Of a stretch of DNA of 64,000 nucleotides, positions 42,069 through 50,008 are shown piece after piece. The stretch is from an uncultured Clostridium sp. (GTDB taxonomy: Bacteria > Bacillota > Clostridia > Lachnospirales > Lachnospiraceae), in contig UPYT01000014.1 in assembly GCA_900538475.1 (NCBI GenBank), forward strand, positions 1 through 64,000, read 5' to 3'. The position numbers were made by a program, and so were the translations under genes. Below the pieces are notes generated by a model, which was not told where the DNA came from, did not search any database, and saw only the letters and a list, made by a program, of their open reading frames with translations. The first letter of the stretch is position 1. Each line of letters opens with the position of its first letter.

Positions 42069-43355
42069 ATGATGAAGACGGATGTTTTGATTGTAGGAAG
42101 CGGCTGTTCTGGTTTATATTGTGCGCTGAATCTTCCGACAGATAAAAAAATTACGGTGATTACAAAAGCAGGCGCCGAAGAAAATGATTCCTTTCTGGCA
42201 CAGGGCGGCATGTGTATGCTGAAGGATGAAAAGGATTTTCAGAGCTTTTTTGAGGATACCCTGAAAGCCGGCCATTACGAAAATGATAAAACCTCTGTGG
42301 AGATTATGATTCGTTCCTCCCAGGCGGTTGTAGAGGATCTGCTGCGGTTTGGAGCAGATTTTCAGAAGGACGAGAAGGGAGAGCTGGTATTTACCAGAGA
42401 GGGGGCACATTCAGAAAAACGAATTATTTTTCACGAGGATGTGACTGGAAAGGAGATTACCAGCACCCTGTTAGCCCAGGTGAAGGAGCGGCCCAATATT
42501 ACCCTTCTGGAACATACGGCCATGGTGGATCTGATTGAGGAAAATAATGTGTGCTATGGTGCTGTTGTTCAGAAGCCGGATGGAGAAATTGAGGCGGTGG
42601 AGGCAGATTATACGGTGATGGCGACAGGGGGAATCGGAGGGCTGTATCGTCATTCGACTAATTTCCGCCATTTGACAGGAGATGCCCTGGCTGTTGCAAT
42701 CCGCCATGGAATTGCTTTAAAGGATATTTCCTATGTTCAGATTCATCCTACAACCCTGTATGCAGAGGAAGAGAGAAGCTTTTTGATTTCGGAATCCGTG
42801 CGGGGAGAAGGAGCTGTGCTTCGCGATAAAAACGGAGATCGGTTTGTCAATGAGCTTCTTCCGAGGGATCTGCTTACAAAAGCAATTCTGGCACAGATGG
42901 AAAAGGACGGCACGGATTTTGTATGGGAGGATCTGCGGACGATACCGGAAGATGAGTTAAACCGTCATTTTCCCAACATTGTTGAACATTGCAGAGAAAT
43001 GGGGTATGATGTAACAAAAGAGTGCATTCCCGTAGTACCAGCTCAGCATTATTTTATGGGGGGCATTCAGGTGAACCATGAGAGTAAGACCTCGATGGAG
43101 CAGCTGTATGCGGTTGGAGAGACTGCCTGCAATGGTGTTCATGGAAAAAATCGTCTGGCCAGCAATTCTCTTTTGGAGAGCCTGGTATTTGCAAAGCGGG
43201 CGGCCCTTGATATGGCAGGTCATGTCCAGGAAGTGAAAAAGAACAGCCGCCTGATTGAAGAAACGGATATGGAACCATACCGGGAGCTTTCCGGGCTTTA
43301 TGAAACCTATCAGAAGATGGTGAAGAACGGGATTCAGGAAGCCGGAAGAGCTTAG
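42069..43355 (+). CDS. nadB: L-aspartate oxidase
   Basis: A 428-residue FAD enzyme that oxidises aspartate to iminoaspartate for NadA. The FAD-binding loop VGSGCSGLYCAL is at about 8-19, followed by SFLAQGGMCML (about 41-51), a TGGIGGLYRHSTN segment (about 190-202), HPTTLY, and GRNRLASNSLLESLVF-like KNRLASNSLLESLVF (about 359-373). It is shorter than the 530-540 residues common in Proteobacteria, because most of the C-terminal helical domain is missing. Short NadB forms occur in Clostridia. The ATG lies 3 bases after nadA, which indicates coupling. Confidence 0.93.
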   Translation: MMKTDVLIVGSGCSGLYCALNLPTDKKITVITKAGAEENDSFLAQGGMCMLKDEKDFQSFFEDTLKAGHYENDKTSVEIMIRSSQAVVEDLLRFGADFQKDEKGELVFTREGAHSEKRIIFHEDVTGKEITSTLLAQVKERPNITLLEHTAMVDLIEENNVCYGAVVQKPDGEIEAVEADYTVMATGGIGGLYRHSTNFRHLTGDALAVAIRHGIALKDISYVQIHPTTLYAEEERSFLISESVRGEGAVLRDKNGDRFVNELLPRDLLTKAILAQMEKDGTDFVWEDLRTIPEDELNRHFPNIVEHCREMGYDVTKECIPVVPAQHYFMGGIQVNHESKTSMEQLYAVGETACNGVHGKNRLASNSLLESLVFAKRAALDMAGHVQEVKKNSRLIEETDMEPYRELSGLYETYQKMVKNGIQEAGRA

Positions 43356-43543
43356 AGGAGAATCGGAGAAGGCTGGAAAAGCTGGAAGTGGAAAAGAAAA
43401 CGGAAGAGCTTAGAACGGAAGCTAGGGACAGAGGCCAGAATCGTAGTCCAGGGCAGAAATTTGGGACAGAGGCTCAACAGAATAAAAGAAACGCTGCGGC
43501 CCTGGAAAGAAAAACAGGGGCTGCGGCAAAGGGAGACAGAAAG

Positions 43544-44398
43544 ATGTACGATCAGGTTACTTTAAAATTAAATGTGGATCCGCTGATTTTAAGTGCGCTG
43601 CGGGAGGATATTACAAGCGAGGATGTGTCTGCAAACAGTATTATGAAAAAACCTCAGGCAGGAGAAGTGGATCTGATTTGCAAGCAGGATGGGATTATCT
43701 GCGGACTGCAAGTTTTTGAACGGGTATTTACCCTTTTGGATGAGAATACAAAGGTTGAATTTTTTGCAGAAGATGGCGACGAAGTAAAGAATGGACAGCT
43801 TTTAGCTAGGGTTTTTGGTGATATTCGGGTTCTTCTGTGCGGAGAGCGGACTGCCCTTAATTATCTTCAGAGAATGAGTGGAATTGCCACATACACGCAT
43901 TCTGTGGCAGCCTTGCTGAAGGGAACGAAAACAAAGCTTCTGGATACCAGAAAGACAACGCCGAACAATCGTATTTTTGAGAAATATTCTGTTCGCGTAG
44001 GTGGAGGAAATAACCACAGATACAATCTTTCTGATGGAGTTCTTTTAAAAGACAATCATATTGGTGCAGCCGGAGGAGTAGAAAAGGCAATTAAAATGGC
44101 AAAAGAGTACGCTCCCTTTGTCCGGAAAATTGAGGTAGAGGTGGAGACATTGGACATGGTAAAGGAAGCTGTTGAGGCTGGAGCAGATATTATTATGCTG
44201 GACAATATGACCCATGAACAGATGAAGGAAGCGATGGAATATATTGACGGACGCGCAGAGGTAGAGGTATCTGGAAATGTAACAAGAGAAAATATTTCAC
44301 GGCTGACAGATCTTGGAGTGGACTATGTTTCCAGCGGCGCTCTGACTCATTCAGCGCCGATTATGGATATTTCATTAAAGAATCTTCACACAGTTTAA
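43544..44398 (+). CDS. nadC: Nicotinate-nucleotide pyrophosphorylase
   Basis: A 284-residue phosphoribosyltransferase that turns quinolinate into nicotinate mononucleotide. Marks are ALREDITSEDVSA (about 17-29), GERTALNYLQRMSGIAT (about 102-118), LDTRKTTPNNR (about 134-144) and LLKDNHIGAAGG (about 167-178), with a C-terminal VEVSGNVTREN. The ATG at 43544 has GGGAGA upstream and gives the standard length. The frame extends 52 codons further to 43388, encoding a low-complexity, purine-rich stretch I take to be spacer DNA containing a repeated GGGACAGAGGC. Confidence 0.93.
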   Translation: MYDQVTLKLNVDPLILSALREDITSEDVSANSIMKKPQAGEVDLICKQDGIICGLQVFERVFTLLDENTKVEFFAEDGDEVKNGQLLARVFGDIRVLLCGERTALNYLQRMSGIATYTHSVAALLKGTKTKLLDTRKTTPNNRIFEKYSVRVGGGNNHRYNLSDGVLLKDNHIGAAGGVEKAIKMAKEYAPFVRKIEVEVETLDMVKEAVEAGADIIMLDNMTHEQMKEAMEYIDGRAEVEVSGNVTRENISRLTDLGVDYVSSGALTHSAPIMDISLKNLHTV

Positions 44399-44441
44399 CA
44401 GGTTTTATGGAGTTTAAGAAGAAGGAAGGCAGAGGGACAGG

Positions 44442-44987
44442 ATGAGTGGTAAGGAAAGACGGGAACAGATTCTGAATATACTGAAAGACAGCGGGAAACC
44501 GGTTCCCGGCGTGGAGCTGGCAAGACTTCTTCAGGTTAGCCGTCAGGTTATTGTACAGGATATGGCGCTTCTGCGTGCTAATGGGATAGAGATTCTTTCC
44601 ACCAACCGGGGCTATGTGGCGGTCAGGGAGAGCAGCTTTAGCCGTGTATTTAAAGTGATTCATACAGAAGAACAGGTTGAGGAGGAGCTGAATCTGTATG
44701 TGGATTTCGGCGGAACAGTGGAAGACGTATTTGTATATCATAAGGTTTACGGAGTCATCCGGGCAGAGATGAACATCAAATCACGAATGGATGTAAAAAA
44801 GTATCTGCAGGATATCTCGTCCGGAAAATCCACACAGCTGATGAAGCTGACCTCTAATTATCACTATCATACTATTTCTGCAGAGAGGGAAGAAATTCTG
44901 GATATGATTCAGGAAGAACTGGAAAAGCGGGGATTTCTGGCCCAGCTGCAGGATTATGAGCCTGTGGATTTCTGGAGAAAGAACTAG
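44442..44987 (+). CDS. niaR: NiaR-type repressor of NAD synthesis
   Basis: A 181-residue transcription factor. The N-terminal winged helix-turn-helix has REQILNILKDSGKPVPGVEL and QVSRQVIVQDMALLRANGIE (about 32-51). The C-terminal 3H domain, which senses niacin in this family, carries conserved histidines in FKVIHTEEQ, DVFVYHKVYG and NYHYHTISAERE. It is last in nadA-nadB-nadC-niaR, so it is likely autoregulated through the palindrome over the shared promoter. Also called YrxA or NadR in Firmicutes. It ends 17 bases from the convergent AraC gene. Confidence 0.9.
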   Translation: MSGKERREQILNILKDSGKPVPGVELARLLQVSRQVIVQDMALLRANGIEILSTNRGYVAVRESSFSRVFKVIHTEEQVEEELNLYVDFGGTVEDVFVYHKVYGVIRAEMNIKSRMDVKKYLQDISSGKSTQLMKLTSNYHYHTISAEREEILDMIQEELEKRGFLAQLQDYEPVDFWRKN

Positions 44988-45004
44988 GCTGGGCCAAGGC
45001 GTTT

Positions 45005-45967
45005 TTACGGATGAGAAGGAAGACGCTGCGATTCATGAAGCTTTTTGAACTGCAGAGGGGAAATGGAAAAGGCCTGTTTGAATGCGCGGTAAAAAGTAGA
45101 ATAATCTACAAAGCCTACCTGTTCTCCGATGGATTCTAAGGGTTCTCCATTGAGAATCAATACCTTTGCTGCAATTAAGCGGCGCTGTGTTACATAGCGG
45201 TAGAAGCTGACATCCATTTTTTCGCTGAACAGTCGGGAAACGCTTCGTTCACTGATGTAAAAATCAGTGGCAGTTGATTTTAACGTTATTTTTTCTGACA
45301 GGTGATTTTCAATATAGGCAATCAATTCATCCAAAAGCTCCCGCTTTTCTGTCAGTGGCTCTAAAACCTTACTGTGGGTGCAGGCTCTTGTTAAATGGAT
45401 CAGCAGCTGAATTGCATTGGAAAAAATACAGCCCTGATATCCATCCTGCTTTGTGGCTGATTCCATGCATGCTGACTGAAAATAGGTTTCCAGATATTCC
45501 CATCCGCTGTCCTTTGTTCGCAGCAATACAGGGACTGATAAGGGCTGAAAGCCAAAATTTTCAGTCAGTGATTTTATAAAATCAGGATGAATCCACATGA
45601 CATAGCGGACGTAGGGCTCCACCAGACGATCCAGATACAGAGGTCTGTGACTGATGCCCGGAGGGACAAAAATGATATCGCCTCTGCGGACTCTGTATCG
45701 ATCAGGACCAAGCAGATACTGAACATTTCCGCTTCGACAGTATAATACTTCATAGAAAGTATGACTGTGAAGCTGCACCTTATCTTTGGTATAATTGATG
45801 TCTTCCTGGCAATCTACGGTGTTAGAATTCATCTCTAATTCCTGATAAAAATTAGATAAAATAATGCCTTCGGCAATCAGTGTTTTCTGAACTTCTTCAT
45901 TGCTGATTTCGGTGCCTTTCAGCGCCGAAATCAGCTTTTTATATTTTTTCGCTTCTGATAATTTCAT
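45005..45967 (-). CDS. AraC-family regulator of the GPH/hydrolase cassette
   Basis: A 320-residue transcription factor. A cupin-type sensor lies at about 60-120 (LHSHTFYEVLYCRSGNVQYL), and two helix-turn-helix motifs at the C terminus: EKITLKSTATDFYISERSVS (about 226-245) and EPLESIGEQVGFVDYSTFYR (about 274-293). It is divergent from the GPH transporter operon. The direct repeats between them (46043-46078) are the probable binding site. One repeat covers its own -35 box, which would allow autoregulation. The effector is unknown. Confidence 0.88.
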   Translation of the reverse strand: MKLSEAKKYKKLISALKGTEISNEEVQKTLIAEGIILSNFYQELEMNSNTVDCQEDINYTKDKVQLHSHTFYEVLYCRSGNVQYLLGPDRYRVRRGDIIFVPPGISHRPLYLDRLVEPYVRYVMWIHPDFIKSLTENFGFQPLSVPVLLRTKDSGWEYLETYFQSACMESATKQDGYQGCIFSNAIQLLIHLTRACTHSKVLEPLTEKRELLDELIAYIENHLSEKITLKSTATDFYISERSVSRLFSEKMDVSFYRYVTQRRLIAAKVLILNGEPLESIGEQVGFVDYSTFYRAFKQAFSISPLQFKKLHESQRLPSHP

Positions 45968-46026
45968 TCATTTCTCTCCTGAAAGCAATGCATATTTTTT
46001 CAATAAAAGGTAAAGCTGACAGGAAG

Positions 46027-46055
46027 ACTATAACTGAATTTGGCGATATTTGCAA
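46027..46055 (-). promoter_or_regulatory. Promoter of the AraC-family gene
   Basis: On the minus strand, -35 TTGCAA (46050-46055), 17-base spacer and -10 TATAGT (46027-46032). The -35 falls inside the first of the two direct repeats. Confidence 0.6.
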
Positions 46056-46078
46056 TATTATATGCGATATTTGTAATA
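46043..46078. promoter_or_regulatory. Direct-repeat operator for the AraC-family regulator
   Basis: Two 15-base direct repeats, GCGATATTTGCAATA (46043-46057) and GCGATATTTGTAATA (46064-46078), 14 of 15 identical. They are 21 bases apart, two helical turns, as expected for tandem AraC-type monomers on one DNA face. A shorter TTGTAATA follows. Confidence 0.75.
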
Positions 46079-46198
46079 CAAATTGTAATAATGGTGTAGT
46101 ATGCTTAATGCACCATGATACATGAGGCCTGAAATATCGTATCAAAAACTAAAAATCACAGATCAGCGGCTTTTTTGCTGCATCAAGGAGGAACTAAG

Positions 46199-47584
46199 AT
46201 GAATGAAAAATCTGTACGTCCTTTTGGCGTAAAGGACCAGCTTGGTTATGTCTTTGGAGATATGGCCGGAAGCTTTGTAAATTTATTTGTAGATGCCTAT
46301 TTTTTAACATTCTGCACCTATATTCTGGGGATTTCACCAGGATGGATGGCTGGTTTGTTTTTAGCAGCCCGTCTCTGGGATGCGATTAATGATCCGATTA
46401 TGGGCTCCTTCCCGGATCGCTGGCTCATTGGAAAAAGCGGTGATAAATTTAAACCATGGGTAAAACTGTTTATGATTCCTCTGGCGCTTTCCGGTGTCCT
46501 TTGTTTTACCAAGGTTCCCTTTGAAGGCATTGCCCTTCACGCCTGGGTTGCATTTTCTTATGTTTTATATGGCATGTGCTATACAGGAACCAGTATGCCT
46601 TTCGGAGCAATGGCAAGTGTCGTTTCCACCGACCCGATTGACCGTTCCAAATTGTCCAGAGCAAGAAGTATTGGCGGAACATTAGTTGGCTTTGGCGCTT
46701 TGTCAATTATTCCAGTTGTTTGTTTTGATAAAGAATCCAATATTCTTCCAGAACGTTTTACTATGGTTGCAATTGTATTTGGAATTCTTTGTGTTGTTTC
46801 TTATATGCTTCTGTGCAACCTGACTGTTGAGCGTGTTCGTCAGACAACTACGGAAAAAGAACCCTTTCAATACGGCAAGGTATTGAAGGCAGCATTTAGA
46901 AACCGTCCATTAATCGGTGTTATGATTGCTACTGTGGGAAGTATGCTGTATATTACAGGATACAGCCAGCTCAAGAGCTACATTTACAAAGAGTTTTATC
47001 AGGATACCAGCTTTATGACTCTTGCAAGTCTTGGCTCTATTCCTGTTATGATGGTTTGTTTTGTTATGGTACCGAAAATCGTAGCAAAATTTGGAAAACG
47101 AACGGTTATTCTGGTTATGAGTACCTATAATCTGCTAGTTTCTTCTTTTATTTTGTTTTTCCAGGTGAAAAGCCCTCTGGCCTATACGGTTCTGGTTTTG
47201 CTGGCCACTATTGGACAGACTGCCTTTACTATTTTGATTTGGGCGCTGGTTACCGACTGTCTGGATTACAGCGAATGGAAGATGAATTTCCGTGCAGATG
47301 GAAGTATGTATAGCCTGTATACCTTCAGCCGAAAAGTCGGTTCTACCATTGCGTCTGCCGGAGCGGCATCTGCACTTGCAGCGATTGGTTATGTAGCCGG
47401 TGCGGGAGCTGTACAGAGCGCGGAAACCGTAAACAATATTTACTATCTGGTAAATGCAATTCCGGTTATTACTTGTATTTTGGAATTGATTGGTATTGGA
47501 GTTATCTTTAACTTAGATAAAGAGAAGACTGCAGAAATGTATGCAGAGCTGGAAGCCCGCAGAAAAGCAGCAGCTCAGAGATAA
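46199..47584 (+). CDS. GPH-family cation symporter
   Basis: A 461-residue permease of the glycoside-pentoside-hexuronide family (MelB-like), which imports sugars or uronides with Na+ or H+. It has twelve predicted helices. The family mark is at about 59-72: DAINDPIMGSFPDR, with the conserved Asp and Arg. The central loop is short and charged (QTTTEKEPFQYGK). AAGGAGG is 7 bases before the ATG at 46199. It is the first gene of the cassette with the two hydrolases. The ligand is unknown. Confidence 0.85.
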   Translation: MNEKSVRPFGVKDQLGYVFGDMAGSFVNLFVDAYFLTFCTYILGISPGWMAGLFLAARLWDAINDPIMGSFPDRWLIGKSGDKFKPWVKLFMIPLALSGVLCFTKVPFEGIALHAWVAFSYVLYGMCYTGTSMPFGAMASVVSTDPIDRSKLSRARSIGGTLVGFGALSIIPVVCFDKESNILPERFTMVAIVFGILCVVSYMLLCNLTVERVRQTTTEKEPFQYGKVLKAAFRNRPLIGVMIATVGSMLYITGYSQLKSYIYKEFYQDTSFMTLASLGSIPVMMVCFVMVPKIVAKFGKRTVILVMSTYNLLVSSFILFFQVKSPLAYTVLVLLATIGQTAFTILIWALVTDCLDYSEWKMNFRADGSMYSLYTFSRKVGSTIASAGAASALAAIGYVAGAGAVQSAETVNNIYYLVNAIPVITCILELIGIGVIFNLDKEKTAEMYAELEARRKAAAQR

Positions 47585-47659
47585 GATTAGGGATGGGAAG
47601 TGAGCTTCCGGTCGGGAAATAGGCTTTACAGGAAATAGGCTTTAGAAAAGGAGGCTTCT

Positions 47660-48529
47660 ATGGGAAAAATTGATTTGCACCTTCATTTGAGTTTTCATTC
47701 TCTCCCCAAAGGTGATAAAATGTCTGTAAGCAGTTACCGGGAAATGCTGCCTCATTTAAAAAAATTGGGAATTGAAAAAGGTGTGCTTATGTCCAGCGGG
47801 GAAACCCCTTCCCTGCTGCCCATGGGAACCAATGAAGAAAATTACAGGATTGTGTCAGCAGATCCCGAACACTATGCCTGGATGTGCAATCTGGATTATG
47901 ACGGAAATCCAGAAACAATTTATGACAGGCTTCTGGCCTGCAAGGAGAAAGGGGCCGTCGGAATTGGAGAATTGATCATAAACCGCAGACTGGATGATCC
48001 ATTTTTCCACCGGTTATTTGAAGCGGCCGGAAGGCTGAAGCTTCCAGTTACCTTTCATATGAGCCCGGAAGTTGGGTATTCGTATGGTGTGGTTGATGAG
48101 CCAGGGCTTCCCCTGCTGGAAGACTGTCTCAGATGTCATCCGGATACCTTGTTTCTGGGACACAGCCAGACCTTCTGGATTGAAATAAGCGCAGATGCGC
48201 CTGTTGATAAAGAAGGCCGGAATCGTTGGGGCGAAGGGCCGGTTCTTCCAGGCGGTCGTGTTCCGCAGCTGTTTGCAAAGTATCCGAATCTGTATGGAGA
48301 TTTAAGTGCAAACAGTGCAGGCTGCGCTATGATGAGGGATCCGGAATTTGGGCTGAATTTTTTAGAAACGTATTCAGAGCGATTATTTTTTGCTACAGAT
48401 ATGGTCAATACCGAAATGATTTTCCCTCTGGGACAATGGCTGGATGAACAGGCAGCGGCCGGAAAACTGACAAGGGCTGCCTATGAAAATATCTGTTTCA
48501 AAAACGCGAAGCGAGTGTTTGGGCTGTAA
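47660..48529 (+). CDS. TIM-barrel amidohydrolase-family protein
   Basis: A 289-residue protein of the amidohydrolase-2 type. The opening KIDLHLHLSFHS carries the HxH metal motif on strand 1 (about 6-10). A TFHMSPEVG segment (about 131-139) places a further His, and FLGHSQTFWIE (about 164-174) another. FATDMVNTE near 251 supplies the catalytic Asp. Family members include lactonases, decarboxylases and sugar-acid hydrolases. No signal peptide. AAAGGAGG is 9 bases upstream. It lies between the GPH symporter and the creatininase-family gene, so it probably acts on the imported compound. Confidence 0.8.
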   Translation: MGKIDLHLHLSFHSLPKGDKMSVSSYREMLPHLKKLGIEKGVLMSSGETPSLLPMGTNEENYRIVSADPEHYAWMCNLDYDGNPETIYDRLLACKEKGAVGIGELIINRRLDDPFFHRLFEAAGRLKLPVTFHMSPEVGYSYGVVDEPGLPLLEDCLRCHPDTLFLGHSQTFWIEISADAPVDKEGRNRWGEGPVLPGGRVPQLFAKYPNLYGDLSANSAGCAMMRDPEFGLNFLETYSERLFFATDMVNTEMIFPLGQWLDEQAAAGKLTRAAYENICFKNAKRVFGL

Positions 48530-48568
48530 CAAAGACAAGAGTATTTTGAAATGGGAAGGAGAGTATTT

Positions 48569-49411
48569 ATGGAACTTCGTACACGTATTTTGCCTCGCAT
48601 GTTAAACAGCGAGGTGGAAGCATATTTAGAAGAAAATGATATCATTATTGTTCCTGTTGGAACTGTAGAAATGCACGGCGGAATGCCTTTAGACAGTGAA
48701 ACCGTCATCAGTGAGGCTTATGCCTTAAAGATGGCAGAGGCCTGCAATGGCCTGGTATTAACCGGACTTCCGTATTTTTATGCAGGTGCAACGGCAACCG
48801 GCCGCGGTACAGTGCAGGTTTCTATTCGTCAGGGAATTGATTATTTAAGCGCAATTGCCCATAGCCTGCTGCGTCAGGGCTTTAAACGTCAGATTTATAT
48901 CAGCTTCCACGGCCCGGCTCATATGACCTGCAGCCCTATGGTACGAGACTTTTTTGATGAAACTGGTGTTCCGATTCTTTACATGGATTTGACCATGCAG
49001 ATGCTGAAGAATGCAAAGGATCTGTTTAAAGGCATGGACAGTTTTCATTCTATTACAGTAGGAGCTTATCAGATTATGGGGCGTTTAGGGGATGTTCCGC
49101 TGACGACAGAATATTTCCATCAAAAGCCGCAGACATGCAAGGAATTTGACGATATTTTTGGTCTTGCCTATCAGAGCGCTGCCATCGGCTACTGCTTTGC
49201 TTCTCCGGAGGATCATATGAGTACACCTGCGATTCCTGATGAAGAAACACGTCAGCGTCTTGCAGATGAGGGAGAAGAACTGATTAAGGCCCTGGTAACC
49301 CGCATGGATCTTCCTCATGTTGCTGAGCAGATGCGGAATCTGGAAGCGTATAATCATGTAAATGAGGAAAAATATCCATGGATGCCAAGTGCATTTTATA
49401 AAAATATTTGA
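48569..49411 (+). CDS. Creatininase-family hydrolase
   Basis: A 280-residue metal-dependent amidohydrolase. The metal-binding signature is VGTVEMHGGMPLDSETVISE at about 30-49, in place of the common GSTEQHGPHLPLDTD, with the ligand Glu, His and Asp kept. Later motifs include SFHGPAHM (about 115-122) with the GPH-type loop, and IPDEETRQRLADEGEEL. The family includes creatininase, MftE-type peptidases and FAPy-deformylase-type enzymes. The ATG at 48569 sits behind AAGGAGAG. An earlier in-frame ATG at 48551 overlaps the ribosome site. Last gene of the cassette, ended by the terminator at 49441. Confidence 0.8.
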   Translation: MELRTRILPRMLNSEVEAYLEENDIIIVPVGTVEMHGGMPLDSETVISEAYALKMAEACNGLVLTGLPYFYAGATATGRGTVQVSIRQGIDYLSAIAHSLLRQGFKRQIYISFHGPAHMTCSPMVRDFFDETGVPILYMDLTMQMLKNAKDLFKGMDSFHSITVGAYQIMGRLGDVPLTTEYFHQKPQTCKEFDDIFGLAYQSAAIGYCFASPEDHMSTPAIPDEETRQRLADEGEELIKALVTRMDLPHVAEQMRNLEAYNHVNEEKYPWMPSAFYKNI

Positions 49412-49440
49412 GAATACTGTTTTGAGGCAAAAGCTGTTTT

Positions 49441-49473
49441 AAATCCGGAGAGTATCGATCTCCGGATTTTTAA
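49441..49473 (+). terminator. Terminator of the GPH/hydrolase cassette
   Basis: A perfect 11-bp stem AAATCCGGAGA/TCTCCGGATTT (49441-49451 with 49459-49469), then TTTAATTT. Confidence 0.9.
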
Positions 49474-49474
49474 T

Positions 49475-49755
49475 TTAATTTCCTTGAGGCCAGCATATCG
49501 TTTTATCAATTTCTCCGGTGTATTCCTCTTTATCTTCTGAAATAGTGAAAAAATGTTCTTGTTTATAGAATTCTGCTGCACACCGTTTTTTTGATATACA
49601 TTTGAGGGTCAGGACAAAATGATTTTTTTCGCATGCTCTAGAAGGTGTTTACCGATGCTGGCACAGCGGGATTCCTGTTTTACAAAAATTCTAGCAATAT
49701 AAGCTTCTTTCAGGCCGATAAAGCCATGTATGTTCTCCTCTATCTTTATTTCGAA
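49475..49755 (-). pseudogene. Decayed GNAT acetyltransferase gene
   Basis: Read on the minus strand, segments match a GNAT acetyltransferase: IHGFIGLKEAYIARIFV and KQESRCASIGKHLLEHAKKI (the acetyl-CoA loop region), then VYQKN, then, after a frame change, AAEFYKQEHFFTISEDKEEY and a normal-looking end at 49475. At least one in-frame stop (near 49611) and one or two frameshifts interrupt it, and the N-terminal third is missing. Residues are close to those of YoaP/PhnO-like small acetyltransferases, but the family is only broadly assigned. Confidence 0.7.
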
Positions 49756-49908
49756 TCATTTTTTTATCTACTTACATTTTAATGTATACCATGATATTGT
49801 TTCCGGATATTATTTTCAATCTCATAGAGAAATTATTTTTCCTAATGAAAACTTCTTTTCTTTTTTTCAGCTGCAGGAGGAGAAGCAGGAACGCATCTAT
49901 TTTACATA

Positions 49909-49985
49909 GAACATTAAATTTTGAACATGAAAACCTTATTTGTTGTATTCATTCTTTGTTCAAAAATGACTATAATGTGAACATT
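49909..49985. promoter_or_regulatory. Four GAACAT/TGTTC motifs around the importer promoter
   Basis: GAACAT lies at 49909-49914 and 49923-49928 (a 14-base period), TTGTTCA at 49956-49962 and TGAACATT at 49978-49985. The last two form an inverted pair that brackets the -10 box at 49971-49976. The -35 position (49948-49953) is TTCATT. A regulator, for example the YesN-type protein encoded downstream, may bind here, but no direct link is shown. Confidence 0.45.
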
Positions 49986-50008
49986 AAATGAAACGGGAGG
50001 AATTTACA

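Noticed and set aside
43388..43543. N-terminal extension of nadC of 52 codons
   Set aside because: Low complexity, no family match and a better ribosome site at 43544.
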